Positions 52,828-61,437 of a stretch of DNA of 64,000 nucleotides are shown piece after piece. Source of the DNA: Brevibacillus sp042683565 (GTDB taxonomy: Bacteria; Bacillota; Bacilli; Brevibacillales; Brevibacillaceae); the NCBI RefSeq assembly GCF_042683565.1, contig NZ_JBHUJW010000034.1:186001-250000 (forward strand), given 5' to 3'. How positions within the stretch are numbered: position 1 is the first letter of the stretch; every line of letters begins with the position of its first letter. Made by a program: the position numbers and the translations under genes. The notes beneath the pieces were generated by a model. It made no database searches, was not told the DNA's origin, and was given only the letters and a program-made list of their open reading frames with translations.

Positions 52828-52863
52828 TTCCCTGCCTCTCGACTCAATAAAATCTGTGCTTTA

Positions 52864-52886
52864 TACAGACCGACTGTCGGTATGTT
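52864..52886. promoter_or_regulatory. TetR-type operator upstream of the efflux operon
   Basis: Palindrome with perfect core ACCGAC-T-GTCGGT (23 bp overall, 9 of 11 arm positions paired) in the promoter of the emrA-like gene. Nearly identical to the site at 53540-53562. Confidence 0.7.
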
Positions 52887-52927
52887 CATTGTCAAAAAAC
52901 GGGGAGCCTTTTGCCTCAGCTCCTTTG

Positions 52928-53488
52928 TCATCCTTGCTTTTTTAAGAAAATGCGCTTCGTAATCGGCCGCACCAGAATCGTCGCGGCGAGTCCGACCAGA
53001 TTCCAGGCGTGGACCAGGGTGACTCCTGCCTCTCCGGAGATGAGCCTCATCGCGTACAGGACGGAGCAGAGCAAGGACAAGGCAAAGGCGGCTGCCCAGA
53101 TCACCGTCAACCAGAAATTCGAGAGAAAGAACAGGCGATGCGTCGTAAACTCGGCGGGCACGACTTTCTTCGCGTACTGCAGCGTGAACGGTTTTTTCAA
53201 GACCAGCGAAGCGACAGAAGCGAGCGTCAGGATGCCGTACATGAACAGTTGCGTGAAGTCAAACAGATGAAACGAAGGCAGCAGCAACGCAACCCAGAAG
53301 CCGATGAAAAAGTAAAACACTTTGATCGTAATGATCGTCGTCACTTCGCCAAACCGCTTCTTCTGGAACAGGTAGATGAGCAGGGCGAGCAAAAAGCCGA
53401 TGGAAAAGCCGAGCGTTGGCGGTTCGACCTGAAACGCGACAAAAAAGGGAATCAGATCGACAAAAATCCAGAACAAAGTAAGAATCAT
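52928..53488 (-). CDS. Unknown membrane protein of the TetR-operator regulon
   Basis: Protein of 186 residues with about five to six membrane segments (WIFVDLIPFFVAF, GFSIGFLLALLIYLF, TIKVFYFFIGFWVALLL and others) and a conserved-looking loop KKPFTLQYAKKVVPAEF. No family is recognised with confidence; it weakly recalls septation-protein-A-like (IspZ) membrane proteins. AAGGAG lies ten bases before the ATG at 53488, and the longer frame would run through the operator. It is expressed from the second TetR-type promoter. Confidence 0.75.
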   Translation of the reverse strand: MILTLFWIFVDLIPFFVAFQVEPPTLGFSIGFLLALLIYLFQKKRFGEVTTIITIKVFYFFIGFWVALLLPSFHLFDFTQLFMYGILTLASVASLVLKKPFTLQYAKKVVPAEFTTHRLFFLSNFWLTVIWAAAFALSLLCSVLYAMRLISGEAGVTLVHAWNLVGLAATILVRPITKRIFLKKQG

Positions 53489-53539
53489 GAGTAGGCACTC
53501 CTTTTGGGAACGTGATTGTTTTTCTGATGATCTCCATTT

Positions 53540-53562
53540 TACAGACCGACCGTCGGTTTGTA
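53540..53562. promoter_or_regulatory. TetR-type operator upstream of the membrane protein gene
   Basis: Palindrome with core ACCGAC-C-GTCGGT (10 of 11 arm positions paired), 52-74 nt upstream of the start at 53488. It shares nearly every base with the site at 52864. Confidence 0.75.
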
Positions 53563-53627
53563 AAGGGCGTTTTTCCAAAATCGGCGTTTTTTTCGCCGCT
53601 CCCGCCAAGCGCCGCTCCCGGCCGTAC

Positions 53628-54224
53628 TCACCGGGAGCTCTGGCGCCAGCGGATGACGAGGTAGGCTGCGAGTGCGAGCGTAGCTGCGACCAGCAAAAAG
53701 GTAAAGCCGTAGTGCCGCACATAGACGGCGACCTTGAACCATTCCCTCTCCAACGTCCTGCCCAAAAACAGGAAGGTCACGCTCCAGAGCAACGCCCCCG
53801 CATAGGCAAAACCTGCAAAGCGGCGAAAGCTCATAGCGGCGATCCCGGCTATGTACGCGCTGATGTGGCGGACGCCCGGCAAAAAGTAGCCAATCAGCAA
53901 CAGGTAAGGACCGAAACGGGCGAACATCCTTTGCGTCGACTCGATCCGCTTGGGCGTAATATGCAAATAAGGACCTACTTTTATCAGCAGAGGCAGTCCC
54001 CATTTCAATCCGATTGCATAGCTGACGGAAATGCCGGCGGACGCGCCGAGAAACGCGCTCAAAAGCGTGTAGGGCATATGCAGGACGCCGCGCGAAACCG
54101 CGTATCCCGCATACGTCATCAAGACTTCATCCGGGATCGGGAGCCCCACGACGCCGAGCGCCAACGCAAAGAAGATCCCCACATATCCGTATTTCATCAA
54201 AAACAGGTCCAAATGGTGTTCCAC
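53628..54224 (-). CDS. DedA-family membrane protein
   Basis: Protein of 198 residues, the usual DedA/VTT-domain length, with the motifs GLPIPDEVLMTYAGY (in place of the common E-x-PxPxE) and RFGPYLLLIGYFLPGVRHIS. DedA proteins act in lipid (undecaprenyl phosphate, phosphatidylethanolamine) transbilayer movement and membrane homeostasis. The start is a GTG at 54224 with GGAGGTAACT, giving the family length; the longer frame runs 58 codons without a site. Confidence 0.88.
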   Translation of the reverse strand: MEHHLDLFLMKYGYVGIFFALALGVVGLPIPDEVLMTYAGYAVSRGVLHMPYTLLSAFLGASAGISVSYAIGLKWGLPLLIKVGPYLHITPKRIESTQRMFARFGPYLLLIGYFLPGVRHISAYIAGIAAMSFRRFAGFAYAGALLWSVTFLFLGRTLEREWFKVAVYVRHYGFTFLLVAATLALAAYLVIRWRQSSR

Positions 54225-54429
54225 AGTTACCTCCAACTCCCTTGTCCTTTTCCATCTTATTCTTTCCACATTCGCTGACATGCTGACTTTTTTCCTCTTT
54301 CTCTTCCTCCCGGCCTCGCGCAACAGCGCAGCGTTGGACGGGAGGACGTCCGGCGAGCGGGTATAAAAGACGCTCCCGCGCGAAAAATAGCTGTGCACCG
54401 CTATTTTCCTTCATTTCGGGAGGCCCTGT

Positions 54430-55812
54430 ATGAAAAAGTATTTCCGTTACGCCTGCACGGTCTTCGTCGCTGCGGCCCTCGCTGCGGCCCCATCGCCAGC
54501 CCGGACGCTTGAGGTCAGCTCCGAGCGCCATCCGCCTGCCATTGCCGAGGAAGCGCTCGCGTATTCGCTCGGCGTCCAGGCGTATCTGTACGGCTATCCG
54601 CTTGTCGCCGTGGCGAAGACGATGGGCGAGATGACCCGCGATGGCGCTTTGCTCAACCAGTTCGTTTACTCCGATGCGCTCGCGACGCCGTCCTATCGCG
54701 GGATTGTCACGCCCAATTCCGACACGCTCTACCTGAACGCATGGCTGGACTTGTCACAGACGCCTGTTCTGCTGCAGGTGCCCGCCAATCCGCAGCATCG
54801 GTACTATACGGTTCAGATGCTCGATGCCTACACGAATACGTTTCACAACGAATCCAACCGGGCAACGGCAGACAAGGCGCGGCAGAGCGTCATCGTCGGC
54901 CCGGGGTGGAAAGGGACGCTGCCAACAGGCGTCCGGACCATTCAGGCACCGACCGACACCGTCTGGCTGCTCGGCCGCGTCGAAGTAAAAGGGAAGCAGG
55001 ACCTGGCGCAAGCGCTCGCTTTTGAGCACCAGATTCAGCTCAAGCCTGTGCAGCAGGCGAAGCAGTCCGGCGCGGCAGGCGTCTCCTCTGTCGTTCCCCA
55101 GGATGTGCTGCACTCGCTGGCGTTTTTTCGCGTGATGACGGACATGCTGCAAAAAAATCCTCCGCCCGTCTGCGATCAAGTCTTGCTGACGCAGTTTGCG
55201 CTCGCCGGCATCGACGCGCAAACGGGCTTTGACCCGGCGCGAATTCGTCCCGCCACGCGGGCCGGGCTGGAGCGTGCTTTGCGCGATGCCCCGAGCATTG
55301 TAGAAAACGGCTATCCTCCCTACATCATGGTCGAAAACGGCTGGGGTTCCTTTTCTCCGATCGGCACATACGGCGACCAGTTTCTGGCCCGCGCCTTCAT
55401 CGCCTACTCCGGCATCGGCGCCAACGTGCCAGAGGAGGAGGCGTACTTCCGCGCCTTCACGGACGGCGACAACCGGCCGCTCACCGGCGAAAAGGCCTAT
55501 ACGCTCCATTTCGCCCCCGACCAGCTCCCGCAGACGTCGGCTTTCTGGTCGATCAACGTTTACGACAACCAGCTGTACCTCGCGAAAGCGACAGGCAATC
55601 GCGTTTCGGTGCGCAGCAACAACGGCACGCTGCGGCTCAATCCGGACGGCTCGCTCGACATCGCCATCCAGAAGTCGCCCCCCGCCGACCCGCAGGCCAA
55701 CTGGCTTTCCACACCACCCGGCCCTTTCAATCTCGTCCTGCGCATATTTGCGCCCAAGCCCGGTTCGCTCGGCCCCGCGCACGCCTTGCCGCCCATACGG
55801 GAAAAGCGCTAG
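54430..55812 (+). CDS. Secreted DUF1254/DUF1214 protein
   Basis: Protein of 460 residues with a signal peptide (ACTVFVAAALAAAPSPA, Ala-x-Ala cleavage) followed by a DUF1254 domain (GVQAYLYGYPLVAVAKTMGE, VTPNSDTLYLNAWLDLS, YYTVQMLDAYTNTFHN) and a C-terminal DUF1214 domain (YTLHFAPDQLPQTSAFWSIN). The biochemical function of this family is unknown. GGGAGG lies six bases before the ATG. It converges on the ECF sigma gene and they share a terminator. Confidence 0.9.
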   Translation: MKKYFRYACTVFVAAALAAAPSPARTLEVSSERHPPAIAEEALAYSLGVQAYLYGYPLVAVAKTMGEMTRDGALLNQFVYSDALATPSYRGIVTPNSDTLYLNAWLDLSQTPVLLQVPANPQHRYYTVQMLDAYTNTFHNESNRATADKARQSVIVGPGWKGTLPTGVRTIQAPTDTVWLLGRVEVKGKQDLAQALAFEHQIQLKPVQQAKQSGAAGVSSVVPQDVLHSLAFFRVMTDMLQKNPPPVCDQVLLTQFALAGIDAQTGFDPARIRPATRAGLERALRDAPSIVENGYPPYIMVENGWGSFSPIGTYGDQFLARAFIAYSGIGANVPEEEAYFRAFTDGDNRPLTGEKAYTLHFAPDQLPQTSAFWSINVYDNQLYLAKATGNRVSVRSNNGTLRLNPDGSLDIAIQKSPPADPQANWLSTPPGPFNLVLRIFAPKPGSLGPAHALPPIREKR

Positions 55813-55819
55813 CCAGACC

Positions 55820-55854
55820 AAAAATCCCCCTCCACGGCTCGGAGGGGGATTTTT
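55820..55854. terminator. Bidirectional terminator between the DUF1254 and ECF sigma genes
   Basis: AAAAATCCCCCTCC ACGGCT CGGAGGGGGATTTTT: a long perfect stem with A- and T-runs on both sides. Confidence 0.92.
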
Positions 55855-55856
55855 GT

Positions 55857-56750
55857 TTACAGATAGTGCATTTTGTCGGGATTGCGCACATAGTACAGAC
55901 GCTGGATGGCTCCATCCTTTACGTCCAGCAGCACCGCCGTATCCACCTTGCCCTCGGCGTGGTAGACGAGCGCCGTCTGGCCGTTGAGTGTGACCAGCTC
56001 CTTTTGCCGCGAGTCGCTGGCGTTATATTTGCGCTGCACCCCAAGCAGGAAGCGGGCAATCCGCTCCGCAGAGACGATCGGGTGAAGCGCTGCCGCCACT
56101 TTGCCGCCGCCGTCGGAGATGAGCACCGCATCTTTGTCCAGCAAGGCGAGGAGCGAATCGACGTTGCCTTGCTCCAGGGCGTACAGAAACCTAGTGACCC
56201 ACGCTCGACTGTCTGCCGTCTCCGGAGGGGCGATCGGTTGCTTTGGCAGCAGGCCCATTTTTGCTTTTGCCCTGCTGATGATCTTGCGGCAGTTCGCCTC
56301 GCTTTTTCCTACCAGCTCGGCAATCTCGTGGTAGTCAAAGTCCAGTCCTTCCCGCAGGACAAACACGGCGCGCTCGACCGGGGACAGCTTCTCCAGCAGA
56401 ACGAGCATCCCGTATGACAAAAGGTCTTTGTGAATGACCGCTTCATAGTCGTCCGTATAAAAGGCGGAGACAGGCTCCGGAAGCCATGGCCCCGTGTAAA
56501 GCTCCCGTTTTTTGCGGGCCGATTTCAGCAGATCGAGGCAGCGATTGGTCGTCATTTTGCACAAGTATGCTTTCGGGTCAGCGATTTCCTCCCAGTCGAC
56601 GCCATGCACCTTCAGAAAGACATCCTGTACGATATCCTCTGCGTCCTGCGCCGCTCCCGTCATCTGATAAGCGAGCCGAAACAGCAATCCTCGATAGGTT
56701 TGGTACAGCGCCTCCACGTAGATCCTTCCCCCTTGTGCCTCATCTTTCAA
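55857..56750 (-). CDS. ECF41-type RNA polymerase sigma factor
   Basis: Sigma factor of 297 residues: region 2 (YRGLLFRLAYQMTG, DAEDIVQDVFLKV), region 4 (LSPVERAVFVLREGLDFDYH, ELVGKSEANCRKIISRAKAK) and a C-terminal SnoaL-like extension. The ECF41 hallmarks are present: WLPEP in the linker, DGGGK and the final NPDK. In this group the C-terminal domain, not a separate anti-sigma factor, controls activity. No typical carboxymuconolactone-decarboxylase or SnoaL partner gene is adjacent. Stop lies three bases from the terminator. Confidence 0.93.
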   Translation of the reverse strand: MKDEAQGGRIYVEALYQTYRGLLFRLAYQMTGAAQDAEDIVQDVFLKVHGVDWEEIADPKAYLCKMTTNRCLDLLKSARKKRELYTGPWLPEPVSAFYTDDYEAVIHKDLLSYGMLVLLEKLSPVERAVFVLREGLDFDYHEIAELVGKSEANCRKIISRAKAKMGLLPKQPIAPPETADSRAWVTRFLYALEQGNVDSLLALLDKDAVLISDGGGKVAAALHPIVSAERIARFLLGVQRKYNASDSRQKELVTLNGQTALVYHAEGKVDTAVLLDVKDGAIQRLYYVRNPDKMHYL

Positions 56751-56968
56751 ACGATTCCCTTATTTTACCATACCAAAAGCAGTTCCGGGGAACGAGCGCA
56801 CAAACTTAGCTGCTCCCTTGCCGCACAACGCGCACTACCCTGTGACGACAACGGCCCGGTTTTTGTGACAGAATTCCTCAAGCACGCGCCGCACTCCCCG
56901 ATCTTTTTCCGTTCGTCGTCTTTCCTGTGATATAATCGACAAACAAATCTATCTCATCGGAGGAATCC

Positions 56969-57445
56969 ATGCTGACTTTTGCAGAAAAACTGGCGATTAT
57001 TGAATCTTTCCCGCAGCTGACGCGCAATGACGTCTCGCTGGGACGGGTGAACTTTCACTATGAAGGCAGTTTGCACGAGAAAAAAACCGTCGTGTACCAC
57101 CTTCACCCGAATGGCAACGGCTTCGTCTACGGCGCGTTTTTGAAAGGCTATCGCAAGGATGCGAAAGGCTACGTCAACATCCGCGATTTTTCCGCAGACG
57201 AACTGCGCACGATCATCGAAGCGTCCATCGAGATGCTTTCCCATAAACGCGAGACCGCGCCCAAGTCGAATGCCCCTGTGCAGGCGCTGGAAGAGACGTG
57301 GGTAGACAAGAAGAACAATACGCTGCTGCTTCAGCAGGAGGATACTCTGTGGAACGTTTACCACGGGCTGAATCTGGAGGCTTCTTTTGAATCGTACGCA
57401 GAAGCCGAGAACTATTTGAAGGAAGAAGGTTTCAGCAAAAGGTAG
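56969..57445 (+). CDS. Hypothetical protein of 158 residues
   Basis: No family recognised. The sequence is soluble and mixed (FPQLTRNDVSLGRVNFHYEG, KTVVYHLHPNGNGFVYGAFL, DFSADELRTIIEASIEMLS) with an SD GGAGG five bases before the ATG. Codon use is like its neighbours, so it is a real gene. It is followed 105 bases later by ydjO-like and another small gene. Confidence 0.8.
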   Translation: MLTFAEKLAIIESFPQLTRNDVSLGRVNFHYEGSLHEKKTVVYHLHPNGNGFVYGAFLKGYRKDAKGYVNIRDFSADELRTIIEASIEMLSHKRETAPKSNAPVQALEETWVDKKNNTLLLQQEDTLWNVYHGLNLEASFESYAEAENYLKEEGFSKR

Positions 57446-57549
57446 ACGCTCTTTTGGCCGCTGTGAAAAACCTGGTATATTCGGGAGCACTCCATCACAC
57501 ATTATTAGAGGTTACATTCCGCACCTTGCCCCGCGAAGGAGGTGTTCAC

Positions 57550-57753
57550 GTGTATTTCTCTAAAAAGGCAGCAGTCCCTGTCGAAGAAGAGGAGACTGAT
57601 GTGTGGTTGTGCAGCAGTGACGGCTGTACGTGCTGGATGAGAGATAACTTTTCCTTTGACGAAAACCCCAGCTGCCCCTTTTGCCATTCCCGGATGGTAA
57701 AGGTCACCAAAGTGCTGCCTGTTTTGACGAATCACAGCAAACGCCATTCTTGA
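57550..57753 (+). CDS. ydjO: Cold-inducible YdjO-like zinc-ribbon protein
   Basis: Protein of 67 residues from a GTG at 57550 with GAAGGAGGTG upstream; the open frame reaches 57454 without a site. It matches the YdjO family: CSSDGCTCWMRDNFSF followed by CPFCHSRM, four or more Cys in two CxxC-like pairs, consistent with a zinc ribbon. YdjO is described as cold-inducible in B. subtilis; its function is unknown. Confidence 0.85.
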   Translation: MYFSKKAAVPVEEEETDVWLCSSDGCTCWMRDNFSFDENPSCPFCHSRMVKVTKVLPVLTNHSKRHS

Positions 57754-57835
57754 GCTTTTTTTGTGGGTTTTTCTTGCGGGCATCCCTTCTCTTTCTTACA
57801 ATTAGCTCATGACATGCGATAGGTAGAGGAGTAGT

Positions 57836-58150
57836 ATGCCCATGAACCGAAAAGAGACGGAAGAACAGATCATCCAGGCATACCAGCGGGACGAGGGCAT
57901 GATGATTCTCGTTTTCGCTCAATGGTGTGTCAATAACGGCCTGGACGCGCATGAAATCTATCGCCGCGCCTATCCGGATCAGGCGACAAACCCTTTGCTC
58001 GCACAGATGATCGACAATACGGTCCCCAAAGAGGAAGCGGAAGACATCCCCGATGCCACCCTTTTGGGCGTACTGTCGCTATTCGGGAACGACGACCTGG
58101 CGTTTGTGGTCAGCGAAGAAATGGAACGGCTGAAAAGGAATAGAGGGTAA
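57836..58150 (+). CDS. Hypothetical protein of 104 residues
   Basis: Small, acidic, largely helical protein (QIIQAYQRDEGMMILVFAQW, MIDNTVPKEEAEDIPDATLL). Two ATG codons (57836, 57842) follow GAGGAG. Family not recognised. It is followed by a terminator-like hairpin. Confidence 0.75.
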   Translation: MPMNRKETEEQIIQAYQRDEGMMILVFAQWCVNNGLDAHEIYRRAYPDQATNPLLAQMIDNTVPKEEAEDIPDATLLGVLSLFGNDDLAFVVSEEMERLKRNRG

Positions 58151-58158
58151 GGAAAGGA

Positions 58159-58186
58159 AGTCGCACGAATCCGTGTGGCTTTTTTC
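58159..58186 (+). terminator. Terminator after the small hypothetical gene
   Basis: AGTCGCACG AATC CGTGTGGCT, 9-bp stem with two G-U pairs, followed by TTTTTTC. Confidence 0.75.
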
Positions 58187-58331
58187 TTTGCATTTTTGCA
58201 GCTTCCATGTACAGGTAACCCGTCAGCGCCTTTTTCTCCATCTTGCTGGTCAAGCTGGTCAGACGCCTGGAGAAAGTGTGGACGGACTTCGGCAAAATCA
58301 GGGCGGAACGGCTTCAGCAACGGCACACATG

Positions 58332-58360
58332 AAGAAAGGCACCTCGCTAAGGTGCCTCTC
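58332..58360 (-). terminator. Terminator overlapping the histidine-kinase stop codon
   Basis: On the minus strand AGGCACCT TAGCG AGGTGCCT followed by TTCTTC. The TAG stop of the kinase gene lies in the loop, an economical overlap. Confidence 0.8.
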
Positions 58361-59465
58361 TCACTATTTCGGAGCTGAACTGCATCGTAAACCTGGTGCT
58401 CTCCTCGGAAGACTCGCAAGTGATCGTCCCGGCATGTCGTTCAATAATTTCTTTGCTGACGTACAGTCCGAGCCCCGTCCCCAGCTCTTTGGTGGTGAAA
58501 AACGGCTCGAAAATGAGCGGGAGCAGATCGGGCGGGATGGGAACACCGTTGTTGGAAATGGAGATTTCCGTGGTGCCGTCGTGTTGGAACACCTCAATCG
58601 CCACCACTTTTTTGCCGTTCTTGCGGTACAAGACGTCCAGGGCATTGGAGATGATGTTGATGAACACTTGCTTGATTTCATCCCGATAGCCGGTCAGCTC
58701 GCACTCGGCATCGATGACGCACTGAATGTCCGCATTCACGTCTACAATGTTGGGATTCAGAAAGCTGATAGTTTCCTCAAAGAGCTGCTGGAGATTAATA
58801 ACCTCACTCTTGCGCGGGATGATTCCTTTCTTGGACACCAGCAGAAATTGCGAGACCCGGAAATTCAACTGGTACAACTCATTGACGATAATATCGACAT
58901 ACGGGAGGTCGGGATAATCCTCTTTGAGCAGCTTGGAAAAGCCGATAATGGAAGTCAACGGGTTCCGAAATTCGTGCACAAAGCTCGATGCCATCTGACC
59001 GAGAATGGTGAGCCGATCTTTGTGGGAACGTTCGATGAACTGCTTCTTTTCCGCGAGATCGCTGTTCTTCAGATCCGTATATCTGGATATAGCTTGTACG
59101 AGAAACACGTCAAAGCACTCGTTTATCTTTATAATCGCATTCACGAGAGCGTCAGGCTCAAACGATCCTTCCTGGAGCAACTCCAGAATCAAGTTGCGGC
59201 CCAGGCAAACGTTGTGAACGAAGTCACCGATGTTGATGTCAACCCGGTTGCGTTCGGCGGCCACCTTATAAGCCAGCTGTTTGATATCTTCGAGCGTCAT
59301 CTGCTCCCGGAAATACCTTAACACCATCCTGTACATGGCTCGTCCATTGAGGTGAATGGTGTCCTTAAACTGATCGTGCTCCGAGACAACCACCCGTTTC
59401 CGGAACGTCTCGACGATTCTTGCTTCGTGCTTTTCCAAAAATGCTGTCAGCTCTTCCATCTGCAT
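58347..59465 (-). CDS. Sensor histidine kinase with HisK_N-type domain
   Basis: Kinase of 372 residues without membrane segments. The N-terminal about 150 residues resemble the HisK_N domain of Bacillus sporulation-type kinases; then the dimerisation/H-box FVHEFRNPLTSIIGF, the N-box NIISNALDVLYRKNG, and G-boxes SNNGVPIPP, FTTKELGTGLGLYVSKEII. No response regulator is adjacent, as in phosphorelay kinases that feed Spo0F. The ATG at 59465 follows GGGGACAG; a longer frame starts nine codons up. Role in sporulation is an inference. Confidence 0.88.
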   Translation of the reverse strand: MQMEELTAFLEKHEARIVETFRKRVVVSEHDQFKDTIHLNGRAMYRMVLRYFREQMTLEDIKQLAYKVAAERNRVDINIGDFVHNVCLGRNLILELLQEGSFEPDALVNAIIKINECFDVFLVQAISRYTDLKNSDLAEKKQFIERSHKDRLTILGQMASSFVHEFRNPLTSIIGFSKLLKEDYPDLPYVDIIVNELYQLNFRVSQFLLVSKKGIIPRKSEVINLQQLFEETISFLNPNIVDVNADIQCVIDAECELTGYRDEIKQVFINIISNALDVLYRKNGKKVVAIEVFQHDGTTEISISNNGVPIPPDLLPLIFEPFFTTKELGTGLGLYVSKEIIERHAGTITCESSEESTRFTMQFSSEIVREAP

Positions 59466-59595
59466 CTGTCCCCACTTTGCATGTGCACGCATGATATTGT
59501 TGCAAACATTATACTATATTCGCCCGAACTTATTATCCAAATGTTTTGAGATATGGTATTTTTTCACTCTTCCTTCTATTTCTGGCGATCTGTAT

Positions 59596-59629
59596 GGAGA
59601 AAGGAAGGACGCCGCAAAAGCATCCTTCC
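59596..59629 (-). terminator. Terminator after the collagen-like gene
   Basis: On the minus strand GGAAGGATGC TTTTGCG GCGTCCTTCC followed by TTTCTCC. 30 nt beyond the stop at 59659. Confidence 0.78.
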
Positions 59630-59658
59630 CTGTGTACATAAGCTTCAGGTCTTTCGTT

Positions 59659-60561
59659 TCAACTGATACGGACAATGGTTAGCGTAGCCCCTGCGCCTGT
59701 CAGAAGCGTTGCGGCTCCCGACAAACCAAACAGTTGCAGGGTAATGGTCGATCCGGCAGTAAGCGGTATGATCGTGGTGTTTTGAAACGACGACAAGGAA
59801 GCAACTGGCGAAAGAACGGATGGAGTAAAAGGTGATCCATTGATGACGAGCCTCGAGCTGACGAGAAGCGCGGCCGTTGTATTGATGGTGTAGGAGAGAA
59901 GGTAATTGCCCGTTGACGGAACGGTAAAGACGGTATTGGAACCGTTGACCGTCACTCCATTCAGGATCTGGTTGTTGGGGAGCGGAATGTCCGTACCTTC
60001 CAAAGCTACGACAATGCTCGCGCCCCCGGTGTTGGCACCAAAGGCATTGGGAGTGGTGAAGACTGTGCCGGTGGCTCCTGTAGTTCCTGTCGCCCCAGTT
60101 TCTCCTGTAGTTCCGGTAGCCCCGGTGACTCCTGTGGCTCCGTTAGCTCCCGTTTCTCCCGCGGCTCCGGTGATTCCCGTGGCTCCTGTGACTCCGTTCG
60201 CCCCAGTTTCTCCAGTGGCTCCGGTCGCTCCCGTGGCTCCCGTAGCACCGGTTGGGCCACGTTGCGTGGAGGCATTCAGTACGGTTTGAACTTTTTGTTG
60301 GAGAAGCATATCTTGCTTGATGGTTGCGTCGATCATTTCCCGAACACTCTGAGCGATGGCGAGAAGGTCCTCTACCTTAGCATTTGATCCCGTCATGCCA
60401 GGCAGCGTTCCTAAGACGTATTGAATCTTTTCTCCCTCTGCATGCAAAATGCGGCTCAGACTTAATTCTTCCAAGGCAAAGGAAGAGAGAAGCAGATTAA
60501 TCGCATCTTCACGTGTCACCGTTATGGTTGGACTGATATTGGGTATATTGGGAAACGCCAT
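59659..60561 (-). CDS. Collagen-like surface protein (BclA-like)
   Basis: Protein of 300 residues in three parts: an N-terminal helical domain of about 95 residues (MAFPNIPNISPTITVTRED, ALEELSLSRILHAEGEKIQY), 21 uninterrupted collagen triplets mostly Gly-x-Thr, then a C-terminal beta-rich domain of about 130 residues (VPSTGNYLLSYTINTT, TIIPLTAGSTITLQLFGLSG) like the BclA/C1q-type trimeric head. Thr-rich collagen stalks are glycosylated on Bacillus spores, and glycosyltransferase genes lie nearby. No signal peptide, as expected for a spore-surface protein deposited from the mother cell. Spore location is inferred. Confidence 0.88.
   Translation of the reverse strand: MAFPNIPNISPTITVTREDAINLLLSSFALEELSLSRILHAEGEKIQYVLGTLPGMTGSNAKVEDLLAIAQSVREMIDATIKQDMLLQQKVQTVLNASTQRGPTGATGATGATGATGETGANGVTGATGITGAAGETGANGATGVTGATGTTGETGATGTTGATGTVFTTPNAFGANTGGASIVVALEGTDIPLPNNQILNGVTVNGSNTVFTVPSTGNYLLSYTINTTAALLVSSRLVINGSPFTPSVLSPVASLSSFQNTTIIPLTAGSTITLQLFGLSGAATLLTGAGATLTIVRIS
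60070..60258 (-). repeat. DNA encoding 21 collagen triplets
   Basis: Nine-base periodic sequence encoding 21 Gly-x-y triplets, 18 of them ending in Thr. Such repeats vary in number between strains by slippage. It is a coding repeat, not a CRISPR array. Confidence 0.9.
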
Positions 60562-60663
60562 ACCATACCACCCCTCCCCCCTTGGCAGACCTCCGCTTTT
60601 CCCAAGCGGGACGCGAAAATGCCGGCGTATGCTGACACCATGTTCAATCGATCATTTCCCCTT

Positions 60664-61437
60664 CTACTCCATCCACTTTCTCGAATACCAATCCAACTTT
60701 TGCTTCCGTCCGCCCCACACACTCTCATGCAACCACGGCTTTCCAGGGGAAGGCTGTAGAGGCTCTCTGTGAATCCTTACCGATACCTGTCCAGAAGTGC
60801 TCGTGTATTCTTTTCCTTCGTTTGCAAGCATTGCCGTCCGAATGCCTGGCGGGGGAGAAGCATACGAATGTTCCCTCTGGCTCTCTTCCGGGGAAAAAAG
60901 CATGTGCAAGTATTCCCGCTTGTGCCCCCGCATCCGAAAAATCTCCTCCAGTACGCGCCGCATCCAGAGCTTCTGCTCCTCCACAGCTCCTTGCCCGACA
61001 TGACGAGCGGCTTGGATAAACAACAATAGCACTCCCTCGGAAAAGGAATTCATCGCTGCCGCAGCCTTGTGATGCCCCTCTTCCCAGGCCGAGGAAAACT
61101 CTGCCCTTTGCCAACGCTTGATCCTTACCTGCAGAAAGGGCTGCAGCCTCCTCAAGCGAGCCAGTGAAATCCAGTGCCACGTGTTCATGGCCTCCAAACA
61201 ATACTGGAGCGATTCGAGCCACTGAAAAAACAGTTGGGGACGTTTTTCAGAGAACGGCCATCCCTTTGTTTGCTGCGCCAGACCATTCATCAAGAGGGTC
61301 AACGCGTTCTCCATCACGAGATCCGCTTCGAGCAATCTCCGAAAGCCGTCTTGCCGCTCGCCAGCCCCTTCATTGCGGAGCCATTTTTGTACCTCCCCTC
61401 GCAGCTGCTGCGAATGCTTAAATGTCATCGTCTTCAT
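60664..61437 (-). CDS. Hypothetical protein of the spore-surface-type locus
   Basis: Protein of about 257 residues, mostly helical and rich in Trp, Arg and Gln, with no membrane segment (HSQQLRGEVQKWLRNEGAG, LFFQWLESLQYCLEAMNTWH). No family recognised. Start at 61437, 61440 or 61428 overlaps the end of the upstream N-domain gene, indicating translational coupling. It lies between the two genes that share the N-terminal domain, so it probably belongs to the same surface-structure system. Confidence 0.65.
   Translation of the reverse strand: MKTMTFKHSQQLRGEVQKWLRNEGAGERQDGFRRLLEADLVMENALTLLMNGLAQQTKGWPFSEKRPQLFFQWLESLQYCLEAMNTWHWISLARLRRLQPFLQVRIKRWQRAEFSSAWEEGHHKAAAAMNSFSEGVLLLFIQAARHVGQGAVEEQKLWMRRVLEEIFRMRGHKREYLHMLFSPEESQREHSYASPPPGIRTAMLANEGKEYTSTSGQVSVRIHREPLQPSPGKPWLHESVWGGRKQKLDWYSRKWME

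Noticed and set aside
60070..60258. Short-period direct repeats considered as a CRISPR or satellite array
   Set aside because: The nine-base periodicity encodes collagen triplets in frame within a full gene.
60593..60609. CCGCTT / AAGCGG hairpin upstream of the collagen-like gene
   Set aside because: Only 6 bp, no T-run on either strand, lies just before the ribosome site; too weak to call.
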